Positions 8,654 through 16,642 of a DNA stretch of 64,000 bases are shown here, piece after piece; within the stretch, counting starts at the first letter, position 1; each line of letters begins with the position of its first letter. Source of the stretch: SIG603 sp963621245 (GTDB lineage Bacteria; Bacillota; Clostridia; Oscillospirales; Acutalibacteraceae); contig CAVFCW010000002.1 of the NCBI GenBank assembly GCA_963621245.1, forward strand, positions 62,001-126,000. Direction: 5' to 3'. The translations under genes and the position numbers were made by a program. The notes beneath the pieces were generated by a model. That model ran no database searches and was not told where the DNA came from. It worked only from the letters and a program-made list of their open reading frames with translations.

Positions 8654-9514
8654 TCATATTTCTGAATTAAAATCGCATGAGTTCGCAGTGTTCACTATTT
8701 TGTTTCTGTAATTTAATCTTTCCACCATATTCAGATATTTCTTCGGCGTAACTCCCGCATACTTGGAAAAATCACGGATAAACTGCGATTGATCGTAATA
8801 TCCGAGGTACACTGCGGCGTCCGTCATTTTATCGGGCGCACCGTAATTAAGAAACTCGAGTGCACGCTGAAACTGAATTATCTTACAGAAATGTTTTGGA
8901 GAAAAGCCCATTTCTTCAATGAATATTTTGTTGATGTAACGCTCAGAATAGCCCGTGTCATCGCTTATTTCATGCATCTTGACCGTGCCGTCCGAGGCAT
9001 AAACCAACTGCTTTACGGACTGAACTATCTCTTTCTTTCCGTAAGGCGCAGCTTTTTTGTTCTCAATTTGCGTGAATCCCTCAATGAAAACTCTGATTCT
9101 CTGATAAAAATCGCTCTCATCCGAAAGCTTTTTAAACCAATCGGTGTTATCATATTTCGTAACACTTTCGAGCGGTATATTCTGCTCAAGAACATCTCTC
9201 ATGGTGCATGAGAGAAACTCGGGCTGCATCCCCGGCATAAATCTGACGCCGAACACCTCATTCACGCCTTTGCGGTCCTGACAGTTATATTTTAGCCTTG
9301 TTCCGCAAACATACCCTCTCATTCCGTCATTGTTATATTCAAAAAACAGATCTATGCATCCGTCGGGAACAGTTCTAAGCACGTAATCGTCATCGGTATT
9401 ATACGTATAAAAGTGGGATATTCCCTGTTCTAAATATATTTCCTGACAAAAATTCTTGGTGTCAAACACAAAGTACGGCTGACTTGGTTTTAACTTGTCC
9501 TTTTTCCATATCAT
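8654..9514 (-). CDS. AraC-family transcriptional regulator
   Basis: 286 residues. The N-terminal part (to about 150) contains VPDGCIDLFFEYN, the signature seen in AraC proteins with a DUF6597-type sensing domain. The C-terminal third (about 185-280) carries two helix-turn-helix units: MHEISDDTGYSERYINKIF, then AAVYLGYYDQSQFIRDFSKY with the closing VTPKKYL. A GAAGGG ribosome site precedes the ATG. Single gene, transcribed towards glnN. Its target is unknown; the alcohol dehydrogenase gene upstream on the same strand is the nearest candidate. The 204 bases between them hold no gene I can support. Confidence 0.9.
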   Translation of the reverse strand: MIWKKDKLKPSQPYFVFDTKNFCQEIYLEQGISHFYTYNTDDDYVLRTVPDGCIDLFFEYNNDGMRGYVCGTRLKYNCQDRKGVNEVFGVRFMPGMQPEFLSCTMRDVLEQNIPLESVTKYDNTDWFKKLSDESDFYQRIRVFIEGFTQIENKKAAPYGKKEIVQSVKQLVYASDGTVKMHEISDDTGYSERYINKIFIEEMGFSPKHFCKIIQFQRALEFLNYGAPDKMTDAAVYLGYYDQSQFIRDFSKYAGVTPKKYLNMVERLNYRNKIVNTANSCDFNSEI

Positions 9515-9718
9515 AGCATGCCCTTCACTTTTTCTGATAAGAGATTATTACCTCTCACCGAAACCGAATGTGTTTTAGCCAAAAGGCTTAAAGCACAAGC
9601 GCTCAGAGTATTTAAGCACTATGATTAGATTTTATCTTTAATTCTGTTATAACGCAAGTCAGCCGTTAAATGTCTGTGCTGTGAAATGTTAAAGGTTGTG
9701 CAGATGAAATATTTAGTT

Positions 9719-10876
9719 TTATGCGAAAATCTTCTCTACCATCTCACTTGCCAATTCTTCTGTTATCTTAAGAGGAGCCAAACCAGCGAGCGGCTCGGTA
9801 ACCACTCTCTCGGCGAGCAATTTAACATCGGCTTTGTCGCTTACATAATCGGTGATTTTCTTAACTCCGACTGTCTCATAAGCAAACTTCTTGTAAGCCT
9901 CAGCGGCTTTCTCTCCTATTTCCTTTGCACTCTCCGATCCGTCATAAACGGCGCCGAGAATTGTTCCGATATTCTTAACCTTTTCGGGAAGAACTTCACT
10001 TACAGATTCAAGCACAACAGGCAGCGAGTAAGCGCAGCAAGCGCCGTGCGGAATGTGGTACATGCCGCCTATCACGTGAGCGAGCGAGTGGCCGACATGC
10101 GCACTGGAATTTGCGAGCATCCAACCGCCGAGAGAAGCGGCAACATGCATTTTCTCTCTTGCTTCCATATTTGAGCCGTCCTTGACTGCCTCGGGAAGAT
10201 ATTTAACGACATTCTTCATGATCGACTCGGTTATCATATCGGTCATCGGGTTTGCAAGTATTGTTGTATATCCCTCTGCCGCATGTGAGAACACGTCAAG
10301 GCCCGTCATAATCGTGAGGCCCTTAGGCATTCCTGCGGAAAACTCAGGATCGATTACGGCAAACTCGCTCATGCCGTTGATTACAAGAATTGCAACCTTT
10401 ATATTCTTCTCCGTATCGGAAATGATAAGACCATTAGATAATTCTGAGCCTGTTCCCGATGTTGTCGGAACGCTCATAAGTCCGAGAGACTTCTTCATCT
10501 CCTTTTGCGGATCGGCATACTCCAGAATGCTTCCGCCGTTTACACGAAGAATATTAATTCCCTTTGCGGTATCAATTGCGCTTCCGCCGCCGATACCAAT
10601 AACACAATCGCATCCCTCTTCACGGCAAATTCTTCCGCCCTCGTCAACAACGTTAGCCGGCGGATCTGCGAGAACCTTGTCAAATTCGACATAGCTCATA
10701 TCGGCTTCTTTTAAGCTCGCAAGCACTTTATCGATAATTCCGGCATCCTTTACGCCCTTATCATATACGACAAAAGCCTTGCTGTAACCGGCTTCTTTCA
10801 ATGCCTCACCGATTAATTTATGAGAGCCCTGACCTGCCGTGAGCTTTACGCTTTGCATGCATGTGTAATTTACCAT
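9719..10876 (-). CDS. Iron-containing alcohol dehydrogenase
   Basis: NAD(P)-dependent alcohol/aldehyde oxidoreductase of the Fe-ADH superfamily, 385 residues, usual length. Visible motifs are the dinucleotide-binding GIGGGSAIDTAKG (about residues 93-105), PTTSGTGSE, and metal-ligand histidines in DVFSHAAEGY, HVGHSLAHVIGG and HIPHGACCAY. The substrate cannot be read from sequence; short-chain alcohols, diols and lactaldehyde are typical of the family. GGAGG precedes the ATG. The gene is alone and preceded by a leader that looks like an attenuator (separate entry). Confidence 0.92.
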   Translation of the reverse strand: MVNYTCMQSVKLTAGQGSHKLIGEALKEAGYSKAFVVYDKGVKDAGIIDKVLASLKEADMSYVEFDKVLADPPANVVDEGGRICREEGCDCVIGIGGGSAIDTAKGINILRVNGGSILEYADPQKEMKKSLGLMSVPTTSGTGSELSNGLIISDTEKNIKVAILVINGMSEFAVIDPEFSAGMPKGLTIMTGLDVFSHAAEGYTTILANPMTDMITESIMKNVVKYLPEAVKDGSNMEAREKMHVAASLGGWMLANSSAHVGHSLAHVIGGMYHIPHGACCAYSLPVVLESVSEVLPEKVKNIGTILGAVYDGSESAKEIGEKAAEAYKKFAYETVGVKKITDYVSDKADVKLLAERVVTEPLAGLAPLKITEELASEMVEKIFA

Positions 10877-10940
10877 AATTATACCTCCGCCGTTTACTGA
10901 CTGAATTTTACACCGCGAACCGCCTTAAAATCCACAGGGC

Positions 10941-11039
10941 AAAAAGGCGCCCGAACAATCCGTTTTCCGAATTAACTCAGACGCCTTTGTCTTAACAATA
11001 TTCATACTGCGATAGTTTTTAACGCATTGCGGATTGTTC
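10941..11039 (-). promoter_or_regulatory. Attenuator-like leader upstream of the Fe-ADH gene
   Basis: On the minus strand an intrinsic-terminator shape (AAAGGCG ... CGCCTTTTT, arms at 10988-10982 and 10949-10943) ends about 65 bases before the Fe-ADH start. Its descending arm contains CGGATTGTTC (10962-10953), perfectly complementary to GAACAATCCG at 11039-11030 upstream. The same upstream segment can instead pair AACAAT with ATTGTT at 10999-10994. Mutually exclusive pairings of this kind fit a terminator/antiterminator switch. No known riboswitch consensus was recognised. The terminator of a separate small RNA is the alternative. Confidence 0.45.
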
Positions 11040-11360
11040 TCATCACGGTGCATTTATTGTTTCTATGTGAAAATTTTAACCAATTAAACCGATTAAAAAT
11101 TGTATTTTTCGGAACAAGTTAATAAACCCAATGCGAATAACTCATCTTTTTGTTTTTCTTTTGTGGCTTTGTCAATACTATGGCGTGAGGCGGTACTCTG
11201 TACCAAAGATATATCGCGATAATTTCGGCATATACACAAAATAAGCAATACAATGTTTTTTGCGATGCGATGTTTTTTATTAAAAGGCGCTGTTTTTTCG
11301 TTCAATTGCACACTCCGCACCTTTTGGTTTGTGCAAAATAGATATTTTGTATCTTTACTA
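11040..11360. other. Non-coding stretch between Fe-ADH leader and XRE gene
   Basis: About 320 AT-rich bases with no convincing gene. It holds a small palindrome GGTACTCTGTACC near 11190 and an A/T hairpin (CCGATTAAAAAT ... ATTTTTCGG) near 11092-11115. A 75-codon minus frame here has no ribosome site and an unremarkable composition, so it is not called. Confidence 0.5.
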
Positions 11361-11389
11361 TTTACTTTTTTTGCTGATAATTGTATAAT
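11361..11389 (+). promoter_or_regulatory. Possible promoter of the XRE regulator gene
   Basis: TTTACT, 17 bases, TATAAT. The -10 is perfect, the -35 four of six. It would leave a leader of about 155 bases before the chosen start. Confidence 0.5.
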
Positions 11390-11552
11390 AATTACAGTTT
11401 AATTCATATGTATAAATTTCCAAACCAAAATTGCTGTTTTGACCGATTTATCCGTTTGAATTTTATTGTTTTTTCGGCACATGGTTTTTGCGCCCCCACA
11501 GCAGAAAACATGTGCGACCCGCGATATCAAAACACTTGAGAGGTATGATCTT

Positions 11553-11807
11553 ATGCGCCTTAGAAATCAACCGATAGGAAACAAAAACTTGGTGGGAGAA
11601 AGAGTTGAACTCGCAAGGAAAAACCTTGGTATGAAGCAGAAAGAGCTTCTCGCCCAGCTTCAGGTCAAGGGAGTTGACATGAACTCCTCCGGACTTTCAA
11701 AGCTTGAGGGACAGATTAGAGCAGTAACCGATTTTGAGCTGCTCGCCATCGCAGAAATTTTGGATGTCGATGTGATGTGGCTTTTGACGGGAGAAGAAAA
11801 CAAATAA
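11553..11807 (+). CDS. Small XRE/Cro-C1 helix-turn-helix protein
   Basis: 84 residues from MRLRNQPIGNKNLVGERV; the frame is open upstream, but GAGAGG lies before this ATG and the extra residues do not look like protein. A single HTH_XRE domain spans almost the whole protein: RVELARKNLGMKQKELLAQL, SGLSKLEGQ (recognition helix) and IAEILDVDVMWLLTGEE. It is probably a DNA-binding repressor acting alone. Large non-coding region upstream and a long perfect palindrome downstream. Target unknown. Confidence 0.85.
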   Translation: MRLRNQPIGNKNLVGERVELARKNLGMKQKELLAQLQVKGVDMNSSGLSKLEGQIRAVTDFELLAIAEILDVDVMWLLTGEENK

Positions 11808-11850
11808 TTTAAGACAACATGAACTTCTTTTTTCATTATTAGATACTCTG

Positions 11851-11885
11851 ACAAACGCACCGAGTGATTCACTCGGTGCGTTTGT
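11851..11885. terminator. Perfect 16-bp palindrome between convergent genes
   Basis: ACAAACGCACCGAGTG, three-base loop ATT, then the exact complement. It sits between the XRE gene and the convergent acetyltransferase gene and probably terminates both, although the T-runs on either side are weak. The unusually perfect symmetry would also suit a protein-binding site. Confidence 0.65.
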
Positions 11886-11897
11886 CGTTCTGTGTAT

Positions 11898-12338
11898 TTA
11901 AGTGTCTTTTCTTATCATCTCTTTGATCGATTTGTTTCTGTAAGTTAAATCGTCACGCACAGTAAATCCCATGCTCTCCCAGAATTTGTTTCCGAGCTCA
12001 TTTCTCTCGAACACAACCAAAGCGACCTTGTTAATTCCGAGCGTTTCAAGTTCGGCTAAAACTGTGTCAACAAGTTTTGCCGCAATTCCCCTTCTTCTAA
12101 AGTCGGGATGAACCGATGTGTGATAGATATACGCTCTTCTTCCGTCATTGCCGACCATAATCGCGCCGATAATTTTATCATTTTCCTCGGCGACAAAGCA
12201 TGTATCGGGGTTTCGTGCAAGAAATTTCTCTATCCCCTCTTTGGAGTCGTCGAGGTTATTAAGTCCCATTCCCGCACAGCTTAACCACAGCGCATATATA
12301 TTTTCGTAGTCATCGATTGTCATTTTTCTTACAGTCAT
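11898..12338 (-). CDS. GNAT-family N-acetyltransferase
   Basis: 146 residues from MTVRKMTIDDYENIYALW. The acetyl-CoA binding signature is HPDFRRRGIAAKLVDTVL (Q/RxxGxG/A type), with the strand AYIYHTSVHP before it and FWESMGF near the end. The start overlaps the stop of the upstream amidohydrolase gene (ATGA) with GGAGG inside that gene's end, so the pair is translationally coupled. It probably acetylates an amine-bearing small molecule or protein; acceptor unknown. Confidence 0.88.
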   Translation of the reverse strand: MTVRKMTIDDYENIYALWLSCAGMGLNNLDDSKEGIEKFLARNPDTCFVAEENDKIIGAIMVGNDGRRAYIYHTSVHPDFRRRGIAAKLVDTVLAELETLGINKVALVVFERNELGNKFWESMGFTVRDDLTYRNKSIKEMIRKDT

Positions 12339-13315
12339 TTTGAACCTCCGCAAAATAATCTCTCGGCATTTTTGTACAGGATTTTATCCAAAATCGGTTT
12401 TATCTCCTCGTTCGCCTTTAGGTCTCTCACCTTTTGCTCTATGCGTACGCTCGGTGTGTACGGAAAATCTCCGCCAAACAAAATATGATCCTCATCTGTT
12501 AAAGTGAGAAGAATTTTAATTCCCGACGGCAAAGCGTCGCCCGCAATATCAAAATAGAAATTCTCAAGGCTCTTTTTAGCGTCCACAGCCTGACCTATCC
12601 CCTTTGCCGCCAAAACACTTGTGATGCCCGAAAGTCTGTCGATTACATTCGGCAAAAACGAGCCGCAGTGCGGAACGACTATTTTTACATTGGAATATTT
12701 TTCTGCCGCACCAGATTCAATCAAGTTTATCACCGCACGGGTTGTGTCGGCTATAAATTCAAAAAGCGGAAGCGGCTTGGCTGTAAAACATCCGATTGGT
12801 AATGCTGTAGGTGCGGTGGGATGCAAAATAACCACTGCTTTTCTTTTGTTCAATTCTTCAAACAGCTTATCGTATTTTTCGTCCCCGGGATACACTCCGC
12901 AAGCATTGCTTGGCAGTTTTACCGCATCGGCATTAAGTTCGCCATAAGCGTATTCCACTGCTTTTATGGCGGCATCCATATCGGGTACAGGCAAGCTTGC
13001 GGCAAACATTATCTTATCGGGATAAGCTTTTTTCAGACTTGCCGCATACTCGTCTATTGTTTTTCCGAGCATAACGGCTTCTTCCGAATTATCAAAATAA
13101 AAATGCGGCGAAGAAAGGGAGATTAAGCTTTTATCAATCCCCGCTTTCTCCATAAACGACAAATGCTCGTCAACAGACCATGACGGAGTGGGAAATCCGT
13201 CCTCGTTCTCCTTGCCGTGCATTTTAACGCTCTCCAAATATTCCTCGCATATAAAATGCGAGTGCACATCGATGATTTTCATTTTTTCGTTATCTGTGTT
13301 CACAGAACTGTTCAT
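12335..13315 (-). CDS. Amidohydrolase-family metal-dependent hydrolase/decarboxylase (ACMSD-like fold)
   Basis: 326 residues from MNSSVNTDNEKMKIIDVHSH. TIM-barrel amidohydrolase of the amidohydrolase_2 type: the N-terminal metal motif is DVHSHF, then VILHPTAP, the conserved VVPHCGSFLPN, and the terminal Asp in ILFGGDFPYTP. Family members hydrolyse or decarboxylate cyclic and aromatic acids; the substrate cannot be assigned. The in-frame ATG 17 codons upstream lies in the preceding terminator, so the start after AAAGGTG is preferred. First gene of a two-gene unit with the acetyltransferase. Confidence 0.87.
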   Translation of the reverse strand: MNSSVNTDNEKMKIIDVHSHFICEEYLESVKMHGKENEDGFPTPSWSVDEHLSFMEKAGIDKSLISLSSPHFYFDNSEEAVMLGKTIDEYAASLKKAYPDKIMFAASLPVPDMDAAIKAVEYAYGELNADAVKLPSNACGVYPGDEKYDKLFEELNKRKAVVILHPTAPTALPIGCFTAKPLPLFEFIADTTRAVINLIESGAAEKYSNVKIVVPHCGSFLPNVIDRLSGITSVLAAKGIGQAVDAKKSLENFYFDIAGDALPSGIKILLTLTDEDHILFGGDFPYTPSVRIEQKVRDLKANEEIKPILDKILYKNAERLFCGGSK

Positions 13316-13334
13316 CGTTTTCACCTTTCGTTTT

Positions 13335-13365
13335 GTAAAAAAGTGAGGTATCTTCCGATACCTCA
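13335..13365 (-). terminator. Terminator of the aspartate aminotransferase gene
   Basis: Perfect 10-bp stem GTGAGGTATC/GATACCTCAC with a four-base loop, followed on the minus strand by TTTTTT. Confidence 0.88.
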
Positions 13366-13383
13366 CATAGTGTTATTAATCTC

Positions 13384-14658
13384 TTATTCTGCGAGAAGTT
13401 TCTCCGAAGCGGCAATCTTTATGCATGTAGCAAATACGTGAATTGCCTCCTCAAGCTCTTCAATCGGCGGGAATGACGGTGCAATTCTGATGTTGCTGTC
13501 ATTGGGGTCCTTTCCGTACGGGAAGGTAGCACCGGCATTGGTGATTACAACGCCTGCCTGACGGCAAAGCTCAAATACCTTCTTAGCACAACCCGGCATA
13601 ACATCACAGCTGATGAAATATCCGCCGTTGGGCATATTCCAAGTAGCTACATCAAGCTCACCGACTTCCTTCTGAAGAACCTCGCCGACCTTTCTGAACT
13701 TAGGCTCGAGAAGCTCTCTGTGACCCTTCATAATCTCGAGAACGCCGTTGAAGTCCTTGAAGAAAAGAACATGTCTTAATTGGTTCATCTTATCAGGGCC
13801 GATTGTCTCAACAGTAAAGTGGCGCTTCAAGTCGACAATGTTTCTGTCGCTTGCAGCCATTGCGGAAACGCCCGCACCGGGGAATGTTATCTTTGAAGTG
13901 GAAGCAAAGATAAAGACATTATCCTCTGTTCCCTCTGCCAAAGCCTCTTCCCAAAGGTTTAAAAGAGTATCGGGAGTATCTGTGAGATCGTGAATGCAAT
14001 ATGCGTTATCCCACATAATTCTGAAGTCCTTTGCGGCAGGCTTAAGTCTTGCAAATCTTCTTACAGTATCGTCGGAATATGTGATACCCGTAGGATTGGA
14101 GTACTTCGGAACACACCAAATACCCTTGACGCTCTCGTCCTTAACAAGCTCCTCAACCATATCCATGTCGGGACCTGTCTCGAGCATCGGAACCGGAATC
14201 ATCTCAAAGTCAAAATACTCCGTGATGCCGAAATGTCTGTCGTAACCGGGGCACGGGCAAAGCCACTTCTTTTTATCAAGTCTGCCCCAAGGAGTCTGAC
14301 CGCTGAAGCCGTGAGTTACGCCTCTTACCATAACGTCAAACATAATTGCAAGACTTGAGTTGTTCCCTAAAATTATCTGAGAATTGGGAACGCCGATCAT
14401 TCCGCTGAAGATGGACTTCATGGAATCAAGGCCGTCCCAAATACCGTAGTTTCTTACGTCGTCGCCCTTAGAGTTGGCAAATTCATATCTTGCTTTAAGT
14501 GCTTCAAGAACTCCGAGTGCCAAATCAAGCTGTGCTGCCGAGGGCTTACCTCTAGCCATATTGAGGCTTAATTTTTTTGCAAGGATTTCTTCGTATTCCT
14601 TCTTTGCTTCCTCATGAAAGGAATTGAGCTGTTCTTTGTTCATCTCTCTGAGTTTCAT
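13384..14658 (-). CDS. PLP-dependent aspartate aminotransferase, class Ic type
   Basis: 424 residues. It resembles the bacterial aminotransferases described as aspartate transaminase subgroup Ic (Corynebacterium AspT type). Signs are LSLNMARGKPSAAQLDL near the N-terminus, YSNPTGITYSDD, MWDNAYCIHDL (Asp contacting the PLP ring nitrogen), the Schiff-base lysine in FASTSKITFPGAGVS, and RIAPSFPP (substrate-carboxylate Arg) near the C-terminus. It would convert aspartate plus 2-oxoglutarate to oxaloacetate plus glutamate, fitting the nitrogen genes nearby. Monocistronic, with its own terminator. Confidence 0.9.
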   Translation of the reverse strand: MKLREMNKEQLNSFHEEAKKEYEEILAKKLSLNMARGKPSAAQLDLALGVLEALKARYEFANSKGDDVRNYGIWDGLDSMKSIFSGMIGVPNSQIILGNNSSLAIMFDVMVRGVTHGFSGQTPWGRLDKKKWLCPCPGYDRHFGITEYFDFEMIPVPMLETGPDMDMVEELVKDESVKGIWCVPKYSNPTGITYSDDTVRRFARLKPAAKDFRIMWDNAYCIHDLTDTPDTLLNLWEEALAEGTEDNVFIFASTSKITFPGAGVSAMAASDRNIVDLKRHFTVETIGPDKMNQLRHVLFFKDFNGVLEIMKGHRELLEPKFRKVGEVLQKEVGELDVATWNMPNGGYFISCDVMPGCAKKVFELCRQAGVVITNAGATFPYGKDPNDSNIRIAPSFPPIEELEEAIHVFATCIKIAASEKLLAE

Positions 14659-14875
14659 AGTGTTATCTCCTATCCTTCTTTTTATCGGGCTTTTTGTGAA
14701 TTGAATCTGACATAATCACTTCATATTTGTCCTCAACCTTTGACTATTCTAATATATTTGATTTAAAAATGCAAGATTTTTAAAATTTCCTTGCATTTTT
14801 CTACTTCTTATAATATTATTGTCTAACTTTTCACTAATTATTGTGCAATTTTACCCACTCGTTCTGCCGCACAAC

Positions 14876-14905
14876 AAAAAAGCAACTTGAAAACAATCAA
14901 GTTGC
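14876..14905 (-). terminator. Terminator of the ybaN-ygbA-cydDC-like operon
   Basis: GCAACTTG/CAAGTTGC stem with an eight-base loop, followed on the minus strand by TTTTTTG. Confidence 0.85.
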
Positions 14906-14923
14906 CTTTTTCATGTGGCTTGT

Positions 14924-16642
14924 TTAAGAAATTCTTGAGCTTTCCGTCTCAAAAACTTTATCGGCAACATTCATAGTTGAAGCGCGGTGCGAAACAATCA
15001 CAACCGTCTTTTTCTCAGCCGACTCTCTTAGTGCTTTTAAAATAATTCCCTCGTTAAGAGAATCAAGGTTGCTTGTCGGTTCATCGAGAAGCATAAGGTC
15101 GCTGTCGTGCAAAAATGCTCTTGCGATTCCGATTCTCTGTTTTTCGCCACCCGAAAGCGTGTCGCCGAGTTCACCGACCTTAGTATCGTAGCCGTACGGC
15201 AAAGTCATAATAAAATCGTGAATGGAAGCTTTCTTTGCCGCCTCGATTATTTCTTCTCGTGAGGCTCCCGGTTTTGCAACCGCAATGTTGTTAGCTATGG
15301 AATCGTGGAAAAGCTGAGTTTCCTGAGTTACATAGCTCTCGATATCTCTCAAATGCTTTGTCGGCATCTTTTTTACATCGGTACCGTCAACCAAAATCTC
15401 GCCCTTTTGCACGTCCCAGAAACGCATCAAAAGCTTTAATAAGGTGGATTTTCCCGATCCGCTTGCTCCGTGAATTCCTGTGATTATTCCCGGTTCAAGC
15501 TTGATTGAATAATCGGAAAGTATTGTTTCCTCGTCATAAGCAAATGTTACATTTTTTGCCTCGGCGCTCTCAAACTCATGGTTTTCGCTTGGAACATATT
15601 CGCTATCACCGACAATCTCCTCCACAAGCGGTTTTTCCTCGAGAAGAGACAATACTCTCTCGCCGCTTGCAAGCGTCTGGTTAAGGTTGTTGGAAAGGCT
15701 TGAGAGTGCAACGGTTGGGCCGAACGAACCCATCATTGCAACGGTACAGGTCAAAATACCGTCAAAACCGATTTTTCCGTTCATATAAAGCGAAACTGTC
15801 AAAAGAAGCATGGCAAAGGAGAATATAAGTATCACGGCATTTGTAGCGGCACGCTGTCCGCCCTCAAGCTTGCTTAGTTCCTTTTGAAGCCCCGAAAGAT
15901 TTCTCGATTTTTCGCTCATCTCTTTCTTTCGCTTTTCGCCTTGGGCGTATCTTATAGTCTCGTCAAGACCTCGAAGAGAATCAAGAACAAAACTGTTTAA
16001 CTCTCCGAATTCGGTGCGGTAGGTCATTCCCTTGTCTCCGCCTTTTTTTCCGTTAATTATAGGAATGATAACTCCGACGATCACATAAGCGACCAACGCA
16101 AGCAATCCGCACAAAGGATTATAACTGCCGATAAAGACGGTCATAATTATCGATGTAAGCACGGCTATCGCAATAGGCGAAACCGTGTGAGCGTAAAAAA
16201 CCTCCAAAAGCTCTATATCTGTCGTGATGACCGAAATAAGGTTGCCCTTGTCTCTGCCCTCAAGCTTTGCGGGACACAATTTTCTAAGCGCCGCAAAAAC
16301 TTTATGGCGGATAATCGCAAGAAGTTTAAAAGCTATGAAGTGGTTGCAGTACTGCTCTGCATAGTGGAGAAAACCGCGAAGAACGGCAATAACAATCATA
16401 ACGGTTAAAATTGATTTAATCGATGCTCCCGAAAGCCAAGCACTGCCGATTGCAACCGATGTGTTCTCGACAAGTCCGTGCACTATTGCCTGAGCCGCCA
16501 AAATTGTCAAAAATTCGGCGCACAAATAACCCAAAGTTCCGAGAATAATTGCCGCCGCCATTATGTGAATGAGCGGTTTTACAAGTCCTATGAGACTGCC
16601 CATTATGCTAATTGCGCTTCTGCGTTTCTTTTGGTTATTCAC
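14924..16642 (-). CDS. ABC transporter, CydC-like fused permease/ATPase
   Basis: 572 residues: six predicted membrane helices (about 15-320), then an ABC ATPase with Walker A GASGSGKST, signature LSGGEKQRIGIARAF, Walker B LMLLDEPTSNLD and the H-loop SHRAS. It forms a heterodimer with the preceding ABC half, with which it overlaps by ATGA. The pair resembles CydDC, exporters of cysteine/glutathione-type thiols in E. coli; a general heterodimeric exporter is the alternative. The ygbA and ybaN partners upstream favour a redox role. Last gene of the operon. Confidence 0.88.
   Translation of the reverse strand: MNNQKKRRSAISIMGSLIGLVKPLIHIMAAAIILGTLGYLCAEFLTILAAQAIVHGLVENTSVAIGSAWLSGASIKSILTVMIVIAVLRGFLHYAEQYCNHFIAFKLLAIIRHKVFAALRKLCPAKLEGRDKGNLISVITTDIELLEVFYAHTVSPIAIAVLTSIIMTVFIGSYNPLCGLLALVAYVIVGVIIPIINGKKGGDKGMTYRTEFGELNSFVLDSLRGLDETIRYAQGEKRKKEMSEKSRNLSGLQKELSKLEGGQRAATNAVILIFSFAMLLLTVSLYMNGKIGFDGILTCTVAMMGSFGPTVALSSLSNNLNQTLASGERVLSLLEEKPLVEEIVGDSEYVPSENHEFESAEAKNVTFAYDEETILSDYSIKLEPGIITGIHGASGSGKSTLLKLLMRFWDVQKGEILVDGTDVKKMPTKHLRDIESYVTQETQLFHDSIANNIAVAKPGASREEIIEAAKKASIHDFIMTLPYGYDTKVGELGDTLSGGEKQRIGIARAFLHDSDLMLLDEPTSNLDSLNEGIILKALRESAEKKTVVIVSHRASTMNVADKVFETESSRIS

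Noticed and set aside
8599..10988. Similarity between the glnN terminator and the Fe-ADH leader hairpin (both with AAGGCGCCC ... GACGCCTT) as a mobile repeat
   Set aside because: Only the terminator arms match; short GC-rich arms of this kind recur by convergence, and there are no flanking repeats.
11093..11320. A 75-codon minus frame upstream of the Fe-ADH leader
   Set aside because: No ribosome site and no recognisable composition or motif; the region reads better as non-coding.
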